The position numbers and the translations under genes were made by a program. Below are positions 44,009 to 50,212 of a DNA stretch of 64,000 nucleotides, piece after piece (the first letter of the stretch is position 1; each line of letters opens with the position of its first letter). The DNA comes from Mycobacteroides franklinii (GTDB taxonomy: Bacteria > Actinomycetota > Actinomycetes > Mycobacteriales > Mycobacteriaceae): the NCBI RefSeq assembly GCF_002013895.1, contig NZ_MAFQ01000016.1:58234-122233 (forward strand). The letters run 5' to 3'. Below the pieces are notes generated by a model that ran no database searches, was not told the DNA's origin, and worked only from the letters and a program-made list of their open reading frames with translations.

Positions 44009-45199
44009 TCATCTCGTCGGCGCGGCGGGTGCCTTGACCGCCTCTAAACACACGGTGACCTCGACGGCGTCTCCGAGCATCGGGCCGCCCCCGGCGAGCA
44101 CGGGAGTGTCGGTCAGGACGCCGAAATCGCTACGCCTGAGTGTGATCACACCTTCGAACCCCGCCACGTCACCGTGACCCATGCCGGCGCTCACGCCGAG
44201 AAATGAGAACGCCAGAGGTAGGCGTTTGGTGATTCCGCGCAGGGTGAAGTCGATTATGAGCACCCAGTCGTTCTGCCCGGTGCCGTGCATGTCGACCGAG
44301 ACAAGGGTCGCGGTGGGGAACTCGTCGGCGCCGAATATGTCGGGTGCCCGCAGGTGCTCGTCGCGGGTTGGGTTGCCGGTGTCCACCGACCCGACCGCGA
44401 TGGTCGCCGTAATGCTCGGAGTTCCGTTCTCGGGCACCGTGATCGCCCCGGAGAAGTCGCCGAACCGCCCACGTACCCTGCCCACCATCAGGTGGCGAAC
44501 CGAGAACGTGATGGAAGAGTGCACGGGGTCGATCGTCCACGTGCCGGGGAGCAGATCCCGCCCAACCGCCGACGTCACCTGAATACTCTTCTCGAGTTCG
44601 GCCGGCAGCTCGTAGAGTTCGCGTAAGACCAGGGCGTTGCGGGCCTGGATCAGTACACCACCCTCGTCGAGACGTCCGAGTTCGATGGGGGCGAAGCCGA
44701 GATCAGTGCACAGCCCGGCTACCGCCGCGCTTGCTGTGAAGTCGTCGCTGGCGACGAAGACCACGCGTTTACCGAATTCGGGTGGGCGCTTCTGCGCGAG
44801 CTGCCTGGCGGCGGTTTGGTTGAACGACTTGACCACCGCGGCGCCCGGGAACGCCTCGGCGTTGAACTCGGTCGAGAGGCGTCCGCCGAGGATTTGCTCA
44901 GAATTGGGCACCAGAAACGCGTTCGTCGCGTCGACGACGATCTTGCCCGACCAGTCGGGACGGCGCCCACCCAGCTCACGGACCTTCAGGAACGGAATGG
45001 CCAAGATGATCACGTCTGCATCCAGGGCCGTGTCGAGGGTGGCCGGTGTGATCAAGGCAGACAGTTCGGTGACGTCGATCGTCTCCGGGCCTCGCGTGTT
45101 GGCCCAGAGTGCTGGAACGTGATGGTCAGAGAACCGTTGCGCCAGAACCGTGCCGATGCTGCCGGTGCCTACGATGGCATATTGCCGAGTGCTGGTCAT
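44009..45199 (-). CDS. Fusion protein: F420-reductase-like Rossmann domain plus YceI domain
   Basis: A 396-residue protein with two families in one frame. Residues 1-210 are an F420/NADP reductase-like Rossmann domain (YAIVGTGSIGTVLAQRF, VVDATNAFLVPN, VVKSFNQTA, FVASDDF). Residues about 216-390 are a YceI lipocalin-like domain (GTWTIDPVHSSITFSVRHLM, GRFGDFSG, FTLRGITKRLPL). YceI domains bind polyprenoid or quinone-like lipids. No signal peptide is present, so the YceI part is cytosolic. Its start overlaps the doxX stop (ATGA). The fusion suggests reduction of a bound isoprenoid quinone or lipid carrier, which is inference. Confidence 0.85.
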   Translation of the reverse strand: MTSTRQYAIVGTGSIGTVLAQRFSDHHVPALWANTRGPETIDVTELSALITPATLDTALDADVIILAIPFLKVRELGGRRPDWSGKIVVDATNAFLVPNSEQILGGRLSTEFNAEAFPGAAVVKSFNQTAARQLAQKRPPEFGKRVVFVASDDFTASAAVAGLCTDLGFAPIELGRLDEGGVLIQARNALVLRELYELPAELEKSIQVTSAVGRDLLPGTWTIDPVHSSITFSVRHLMVGRVRGRFGDFSGAITVPENGTPSITATIAVGSVDTGNPTRDEHLRAPDIFGADEFPTATLVSVDMHGTGQNDWVLIIDFTLRGITKRLPLAFSFLGVSAGMGHGDVAGFEGVITLRRSDFGVLTDTPVLAGGGPMLGDAVEVTVCLEAVKAPAAPTR

Positions 45200-45576
45200 C
45201 GCACGACCTCCGCGGCCCGAGCGGCCGCGATGAAGATCGCCAGCGCCAGGAACACGGCGTTCACGGGCCAATTGCTGTACTCCCCGCGGCGACCGTGGAA
45301 CACCGCCGCGCCCACCTGCAGCAGCGCGAGCCCCAGGGCAGCGGCAGGCGTCAGGATAGGCGCGATGCCGGTGAGCCACGGCAGGATCAGACCGAGAGCG
45401 CCGGCCACCTCGACGCCGCCGATAAGTTTGATCGACCTCGCAGACAACGCCTCGGCGGCGCCAGCCATGGAGGGGTTCTCCGCGAGACGCTCCTTGGACG
45501 TCAGCAGTTTCGTGCCACCGATAAAGAGATATGCGGCGGCGAGTAATCCGGATGCGATCCATACCGCGATGTTCAC
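45196..45576 (-). CDS. DoxX family membrane protein
   Basis: A 126-residue protein with four transmembrane helices and the DoxX pattern (IASGLLAAAYLFIGGTKLL, LIGGVEVAGALGLILPWL). DoxX-like proteins associate with membrane redox and thiol or quinone systems. It is translated just upstream of, and coupled to, the reductase-YceI fusion. Upstream, the inverted repeat at 45667-45720 and the divergent marR2 suggest control by that regulator. Confidence 0.85.
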   Translation of the reverse strand: MNIAVWIASGLLAAAYLFIGGTKLLTSKERLAENPSMAGAAEALSARSIKLIGGVEVAGALGLILPWLTGIAPILTPAAALGLALLQVGAAVFHGRRGEYSNWPVNAVFLALAIFIAAARAAEVVR

Positions 45577-45666
45577 GTTGGCTCCTCGAAGACGTCGGTT
45601 TGCGAACAGGTTTGGCCCGAGCGGCTACACCTGCGAATCGCGCATTCATGCCGGGCGCCCGGGGAG

Positions 45667-45720
45667 ATTAGTTGATGCTTCAATCAAACTAGACCGTATT
45701 AACGTGACGCGTCAACTAAT
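45667..45720. promoter_or_regulatory. Inverted repeat upstream of doxX, MarR operator candidate
   Basis: ATTAGTTGATGC (45667-45678) and GCGTCAACTAAT (45709-45720) pair at 11 of 12 positions across 30 bases that include A/T-rich promoter-like sequence. It lies in the 350-base doxX-marR2 spacer. Two half-sites spaced about four helical turns apart (42 bases start to start) could be bound cooperatively. Confidence 0.5.
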
Positions 45721-45928
45721 GGTCTGTATCGCACTCATTGCCCACGCGACTCAGACCGCGACGCCTCGATGACGACCAGGCGCCATCGCCGGTGCCACAG
45801 GGGTTGAGGGTTGTTTCCCAGGGAAGCGCTGGTGCTGAGGGTTTCCGCAACGTGAGCCGTCGCCGGTCGGCGGCTCACCGTCAATGGTTGATGGTGGAAC
45901 TATCCTTCAGGCGGATCAGGAGGCTCGG

Positions 45929-45970
45929 ATGACAGCTGTGCGATGGGACACCATCGGGTCGTCGCTATGA
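45929..45970 (+). CDS. 13-residue leader ORF coupled to marR2
   Basis: ATG 45929 has a perfect AGGAGG five bases upstream (45918-45923) and encodes MTAVRWDTIGSSL. Its TGA overlaps the marR2 ATG (ATGA). The marR2 start itself has no good ribosome-binding site. Translation of this leader would therefore deliver ribosomes to marR2. It may simply be a coupling device. Confidence 0.5.
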   Translation: MTAVRWDTIGSSL

Positions 45971-46455
45971 CGCGACCCAAGCGTGATCGTCGTCGACGCG
46001 AAACGGTGTGGCTCGACGACGACCAGCAGCGTGCGTGGCGTCAGCTCCTGTCGATGATCATGGAGCTTCCGGCGGCCCTGGAAAGCGATCTGCAGCGCAC
46101 CACCGGATTGACGATGTTCGAGTACCTGGTGTTGGCGAATCTGTCGGAAGCCGACGACAGGACGCTGCGGATGTCTGAGCTCGCCGCCCGTGCCAACTCC
46201 TCGTTGTCGCGGTTATCGCACGTGGTCAGGCGCCTCGCCGACAACGGGTTGGTGATCAAGCGTGTCAGCGCCGATGACGGCAGGGTAAGCGTGGTCGAGC
46301 TCACGAAGGCCGGAATGCGGCGGGTCGGCGCCGCGGCCCCGTTGCACGTCGCGAAGGTGCGCGAATTGGTGGTGGAACCGTTGACGAAGACGGACCTGAT
46401 CGGGCTCGGCAGAGCGGCCGAGACCATTACTGACCGGATCGCCGAGTCTGGTTGA
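45967..46455 (+). CDS. MarR family regulator 2
   Basis: A 162-residue MarR protein. The winged-helix core is TGLTMFEYLVLANLSEADDRTLRMSELA, NSSLSRLSHVVRRLADNGLVIKR, with wing SADDGRVSV. ATG 45967 overlaps the leader ORF stop; an upstream in-frame ATG at 45943 lacks a ribosome-binding site. It is divergent from doxX and the YceI fusion, which it probably represses through the inverted repeat in the spacer. Confidence 0.86.
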   Translation: MTRPKRDRRRRETVWLDDDQQRAWRQLLSMIMELPAALESDLQRTTGLTMFEYLVLANLSEADDRTLRMSELAARANSSLSRLSHVVRRLADNGLVIKRVSADDGRVSVVELTKAGMRRVGAAAPLHVAKVRELVVEPLTKTDLIGLGRAAETITDRIAESG

Positions 46456-46479
46456 TTGCATCGTCGGTCCGCGGTGCCT

Positions 46480-46838
46480 GTGGCAGCGCTTTTTGCACCG
46501 TGAACAGTGTGCCGCGGGCGTTGAGCCCGAACGTGGCGTCGAAGTGTTCCTCAGTGATCTGGCCAAGCCTGCCTTCTTCGGCCGTGCCGGCATTGGCCCA
46601 CAACACGTCGATGGCGCCCTTCTCCCGCCTGACTACGTCGAACAAACGGTCCAGATCATCTAGATTCGCCGAATCAGCCTGCACGCCAGTCGCATTGCGG
46701 CCAATCAGCATGACAGCCTCATCGACCACTTCCTTCCGTCGGCCCGTGATGACAACGTGCGCGCCTTCCTGGACGAACAACCTGGCACCGGCAAGCGCCA
46801 TACCACTGGAACCGCCGGTGATCACCGCCACCTTGCCG
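46480..46838 (-). pseudogene. Duplicated SDR gene fragment
   Basis: This 359-base block copies 39978-40336, the start-proximal half of SDR copy 1, with about three substitutions. It codes (minus strand) for KVAVITGGSSGMALAGARLF through GTLFTVQKALP, then runs into unrelated sequence. It has no start codon of its own: at its 5' side it is joined directly to the truncated NTF2-like gene. The near identity means recent copying. Confidence 0.85.
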
Positions 46839-47211
46839 CAAGGCGGCGCTGCATCCGGACACCGGACGGCAGGGGGCGCCAAAATACGGTGACCGCGGCG
46901 ATCTTGCCGTCTGCGTCGAGCAGGATGTAGTCCATCCCGTCGACCACGGTGTCTTCGATCTGTAGCCGAAAATATGCGGCGTGATGCGTCTCGCCGGTGA
47001 GGACTTCCTTGTAGGTGAGGTCGGCCGCCCCGCCGATCCCCTGCATGGCTTCCAGGACTTCCCGGCGGCCGGTGACTGGCTCATTGTCGAGCGGGCTGAA
47101 CAACACCACGTCCTCGGCGAGGAGGCCGGAAAGAGCGTCTTTGTCAGCGCCGCCGTGCATGTAGTCGACGAAGGATTCCACGGTGTCGCGGTGTGGGGTG
47201 AAAGTGGTCAT
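46822..47211 (-). CDS. NTF2/SnoaL-like protein, copy 2, C-terminus replaced
   Basis: A 129-residue frame from ATG 47211 (GGAGTAACC upstream). It is paralogous to the 141-residue protein at 41301: VESFVDYMHGGADKDALSGLLAEDV, HHAAYFRLQIEDTVVDGMDYILLDADGKIAAVTVFWRPLP. Homology ends near MQRRLA; the last residues and the stop come from the inserted SDR fragment. The lost tail is about 20 residues, so the fold may or may not survive. Treat as a probable pseudogene. Confidence 0.7.
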   Translation of the reverse strand: MTTFTPHRDTVESFVDYMHGGADKDALSGLLAEDVVLFSPLDNEPVTGRREVLEAMQGIGGAADLTYKEVLTGETHHAAYFRLQIEDTVVDGMDYILLDADGKIAAVTVFWRPLPSGVRMQRRLAARWR

Positions 47212-47386
47212 GGTTACTCCTTAGGTGCTTTTTGCTCTGCGGTGTGTGAGATCTGCTCGGTGCGCCCACTCGATAGCCAACGACCGCAACGGATTTGCGG
47301 AAGATCGGAAGGCCGGTGATCTAGCGCTGATGTGTGCGGGCCGGTGCGGCGATGTCTTCGTCGGCGCGCGTCCCGGTGTCTGTCAC

Positions 47387-48121
47387 TTAGATCACCGTGG
47401 TGCCGCCGTCGACCACCAGCTCCGTGCCGTTGACATAGCTCGAGTCATCCGAGGCGAGGAACAATGCGGCCGACGCGATCTCCTCGGGGCGGCCCGACTC
47501 GCGCCGCGGGATCACGGACTCGAACTGAGCCTTCTGCTCCGCGGTCATTACCTGCTCCAGAGCCGGCGTGGCGACCTGGCCGGGGGTCAGCACGTTCACC
47601 CGGATCTTGCGGTCCCTCAACTCAGAGACCCACGCCCGCGCGTAGGCGGGCAACACGGCCTTGCTTCCCGCGTACACACTCCAATTGGGGTAGCCCCGAA
47701 GCGAGGCGTTTGACCCGGTCATGAAGATCGAGCCGCCATCGTTGAACAGCGGTAGTGCCTTCTGCACTGTGAACAGCGTGCCGCGCGCGTTCAACCAGAA
47801 GGCGTCATGGAAGTCCTCCTCGGTGATCTCGCCGAGCTTGGCCTGCTTGCCCGTCCCGGCGCTTGCCCACAACACGTCAATGGAGCCTTTCTCCTGTTTG
47901 ACCACGTCGAACAAACGGTCCAGATCGCCGAGGTCGGCTGAATCACCTTGCACACCAGTCACGTTCCGCCCGATCAGTTCGACGGCCTCCTCCACCGCGT
48001 CCTTACGTCGGCCCGTGATGAAGACATGAGCGCCCTCCTCGACGAACAACTTGGCGCCGGCCAGCGCCATACCACTTGTTCCGCCCGTGATTACTGCGAC
48101 CTTGCCATCGAGTTTTCCCAC
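47387..48121 (-). CDS. SDR family oxidoreductase, copy 2
   Basis: A 244-residue SDR from GTG 48121 with GGAGTAATC upstream. TGGTSGMALAGA cofactor loop, SASAG-type NAG region, SNASLRGYPNWSVYAGSKAVL with Ser/Tyr/Lys in place, VDGG end. Close paralogue of copy 1 at 39607. It is divergent from the tetR gene at 48248; the spacer carries two identical 14-base repeats, so the regulator probably controls it. Confidence 0.88.
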   Translation of the reverse strand: MGKLDGKVAVITGGTSGMALAGAKLFVEEGAHVFITGRRKDAVEEAVELIGRNVTGVQGDSADLGDLDRLFDVVKQEKGSIDVLWASAGTGKQAKLGEITEEDFHDAFWLNARGTLFTVQKALPLFNDGGSIFMTGSNASLRGYPNWSVYAGSKAVLPAYARAWVSELRDRKIRVNVLTPGQVATPALEQVMTAEQKAQFESVIPRRESGRPEEIASAALFLASDDSSYVNGTELVVDGGTTVI

Positions 48122-48152
48122 GATTACTCCCTCTATCGGAAAGTGCCGATGT

Positions 48153-48220
48153 TATGTACACCGATCTGATTACTTAACGTAGCGACCGGCGACAGGGAGC
48201 GCAAGCTATGTACACCGATC
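48153..48220 (+). repeat. Two direct 14-base repeats in the SDR/tetR promoter region
   Basis: TATGTACACCGATC occurs at 48153-48166 and again at 48207-48220, 54 bases apart, each with a TGTACA palindromic core. They sit near the two divergent starts and are candidate TetR binding sites, one per promoter. Confidence 0.55.
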
Positions 48221-48247
48221 CGTACCGGCCTGGGTTAGACTGGGTAC

Positions 48248-48844
48248 GTGACGGAGCTAGAAAAGGGGCCGCGGGGCCTGCGCCGCGGCAGGGGCGCACG
48301 AGAGCGGATCCTGGGCGCTTCACGACAACTGTTCCGTGATCAAGGCATCAACAGCACCGGCCTGGACCAGCTCTGCGCGGTGGCCCAGGTGTCCAAGCGC
48401 ACGTTTTACCAGCACTTCAGCGGCAAAGATGAGCTGATCGCCGAGCACCTCCGCCGGTTCGATCCCGACCTCCTGCCCGAGGTGTTCGACCGCACCGACC
48501 TCACACCCCGAGAGCGGCTCATGGCCGCCTTCGACATTCATGCGCCGCTGTGCCCGTTCATCGCGGCGGCCGTCGAACTCCCCAACCCGGACCACCCGGC
48601 ACGCGTACGCGCCGCCGACTACAAGAGGGCGTTTGCTGCGCGGCTCACTGAAACCGCGCGCGAGGCCGGTGCCACCGACCCCGAACAGCTCGGCGAACAG
48701 CTGGCGCTGCTCTTAGATGGCGCTTCGGCCCGCAACCGAGTCCTCAACACCGAAACCTTCGCCACTGCCGCCGCCATCGCAGTCGTGCTCATAGACAACG
48801 CCGTACTCACGGCAGCGGTACCGCCCGGTGCAGGCGGGAACTAG
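48248..48844 (+). CDS. TetR family regulator (SDR-adjacent)
   Basis: A 198-residue TetR protein starting GTG 48248. Helix-turn-helix GINSTGLDQLCAVAQVSKRTFYQHFSGKDELIAEHL. The C-terminal part has the TetR_C pattern of small-molecule sensors with ELPNPDHPARV. It is divergent from SDR copy 2. It very likely represses that gene through the TGTACA-containing direct repeats. The inducer is unknown. Confidence 0.87.
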   Translation: MTELEKGPRGLRRGRGARERILGASRQLFRDQGINSTGLDQLCAVAQVSKRTFYQHFSGKDELIAEHLRRFDPDLLPEVFDRTDLTPRERLMAAFDIHAPLCPFIAAAVELPNPDHPARVRAADYKRAFAARLTETAREAGATDPEQLGEQLALLLDGASARNRVLNTETFATAAAIAVVLIDNAVLTAAVPPGAGGN

Positions 48845-48863
48845 CGAACGAGGACGGGGCCAC

Positions 48864-49043
48864 ATGTCAGATCCGGCGGCGAGTTCAGCTGAAGCTGACG
48901 AGAATGAGGAGTCCAAGCCCTACGCCAGAGCGGCCTGCGCCTACCGGCAGCAGGTCCGCGCCCACACGGACGGGGGGGGGGGGGGGCATTCGGCCGGGTC
49001 TCCGCTGCACTTCTGCGAGACGCCCCGCGCCTCTCCAAATTGA
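48864..49043 (+). CDS. Hypothetical ORF interrupted by a G15 tract
   Basis: ATG 48864 opens SDPAASSAEADENEESKPYARAACAYRQQVRAHTDG, then runs into 15 consecutive G (48972-48986) and stops soon after in the present frame. If the tract had 13 or 16 G, the frame would continue to about 49167 through protein-like sequence (AALLRDAPRLSKLTDLATY, RRERGIDTVWRYR). The reading may be phase-variable, broken or an assembly error. No family is recognised. It follows tetR by 19 bases on the same strand. Confidence 0.4.
   Translation: MSDPAASSAEADENEESKPYARAACAYRQQVRAHTDGGGGGHSAGSPLHFCETPRASPN
48972..48986 (+). repeat. Homopolymer of 15 G
   Basis: Fifteen consecutive G inside a short reading frame. It is the longest homopolymer I noticed in the window and a slippage-prone site. 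Confidence 0.85.
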
Positions 49044-49076
49044 CGGATCTCGCGACCTACGACCGGAGCCGGCGCG

Positions 49077-49114
49077 AACGCGGTATCGACACCGTGTGGC
49101 GATACCGCGTTTTT
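49077..49114 (+). terminator. Intrinsic terminator-like hairpin with U-run
   Basis: AACGCGGTATCG and its exact complement form a 12-bp stem around an 11-base loop, followed by TTTTT at 49110-49114. It lies downstream of tetR and the G-tract ORF on the plus strand. It also coincides with the point where the truncated thiolase sequence stops. Confidence 0.7.
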
Positions 49115-49648
49115 CACTCGTCAGTGCCTGCGAGCGCACGCCCAGGCCGTCCACGTCGGCGCGGGTGATGCCGCGACGCTTGGCAATGCGCTCGGCGGCC
49201 TCGAACTGGTTCGGCATGTCGATATCCCACGAGGCGGGGCGCGGAATGCCGGTGCCACCGACGTTGGCGCCGAGCGGTACGCGGCTCATCGATTCGATAC
49301 CGCAGGCGATGCCGGTGTCGATGGCACCCGAGTAGATCAAGCCGGCGATGAGGTGGTTGGCCTGCCTGCTGCGCGCTGCCGCACTGGCAGTCGATGGTGG
49401 TGGCGCCGGTGGCCTCGGGCAGCCCGGCGTGCAGCCACGCCTGCCGGGTGATGTGCCCGCCCTGCTCGCCGAACTGGGTCACGCAGCCGCCGATGACTTG
49501 CTCGACCTCGTGGGGATCTAGGCCCGCGCGCGCAATCACCGACTTCTGGATGCTGCCAGCAGCTCGGCGGGATGTAGGCCCGCGAGCCATCCACCGCGTT
49601 TGCCGATGGGGCTGCGCGTCGCTTCGACGATGACCGGATTACCCATGG
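49115..49648 (-). pseudogene. Acetyl-CoA acetyltransferase (thiolase) fragment
   Basis: ATG at about 49648 with AAGGAGCAG upstream gives GNPVIVEATRSPIGKRGGWLAG, the normal thiolase N-terminus. Frameshifts near 49560 and 49375 are needed to follow IQKSVIARAGLDPHEVEQVIGG, DCQCGSAQQA (the active-site Cys region) and IAGLIYSGAIDTGIACGIESMS. Homology ends at VRSQALTSE near 49120, so about half of the enzyme is missing. It is the FadA-type, mycobacterial steroid- or fatty-acid-like branch and is non-functional. Confidence 0.8.
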
Positions 49649-49685
49649 AGCTGCTCCTTTGCGCTCTGAACGTTGTTGGGGTGTC

Positions 49686-50060
49686 TTAAAGTTCACGTTG
49701 ATAGGCCGTGATGAGGGGCTCGGCCAACTGTCTGCCTTGCGCGGTGATGATCAGCCACCAGTGGTACTGCCATCCGAATACGTCAAAGTTGTCGACGTAG
49801 TCGGCGCGGACCTCGCGTAGTGCAGCTTCGGGATCATCGGTCGGCACAAATCGGTGTGCGTTTGGCGCCATCGTGCCCAGCTCGAACAAGCCCTCGCCGA
49901 TAAGCGAACGGATTATGCCCAACGTGGTCGCCCGGATCCGCGGTAGGTGAGCTTGCCTGTCGGCCTCCTGGACGTGCCAGTGCACTGCCAGCAGGCACAC
50001 CCCACCCCCAAGGCCCTCCATGAGGATCTTGGCGTGCGCCGAGTCGTGGGCGTAGCTCAC
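49686..50060 (-). CDS. Hypothetical protein
   Basis: A 124-residue frame from GTG 50060 with AAAGGG upstream. The sequence looks globular, with a Trp-rich centre (AVHWHVQEADRQAHLP; FGWQYHWWLIITAQGRQLAEPL). No signal peptide or transmembrane helix is evident. I do not recognise the family. It is on the same strand as sulP, pckG and arsR, downstream of them, and may belong to that transcript. Confidence 0.55.
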   Translation of the reverse strand: MSYAHDSAHAKILMEGLGGGVCLLAVHWHVQEADRQAHLPRIRATTLGIIRSLIGEGLFELGTMAPNAHRFVPTDDPEAALREVRADYVDNFDVFGWQYHWWLIITAQGRQLAEPLITAYQREL

Positions 50061-50119
50061 AGGTGCGGCCCTTTCGCTTACAAGGCGTCGTCGAACAGTC
50101 TTAATACGGCTTGCATGTC

Positions 50120-50200
50120 TTAGCGCTGGAGCTTCCACACCACGAATACGGCTCCGCTCGTTAACGCAAGGAGTGCGGCGATGTACATCCAAGAATTCAT
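50120..50200 (-). CDS. 26-residue single-span membrane peptide
   Basis: ATG 50200 follows ACAGGAAG and encodes a 26-residue peptide: MNSW, then about 18 hydrophobic residues (IAALLALTSGAVFVVW), ending KLQR. This is a textbook one-helix microprotein, N-terminus out or in and positive C-terminus inside. It lies 13 bases after the sulP stop on the same strand, so it could be a small subunit or modulator of the SulP transporter; that is inference. Confidence 0.5.
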   Translation of the reverse strand: MNSWMYIAALLALTSGAVFVVWKLQR

Positions 50201-50212
50201 GCAGGCTTCCTG

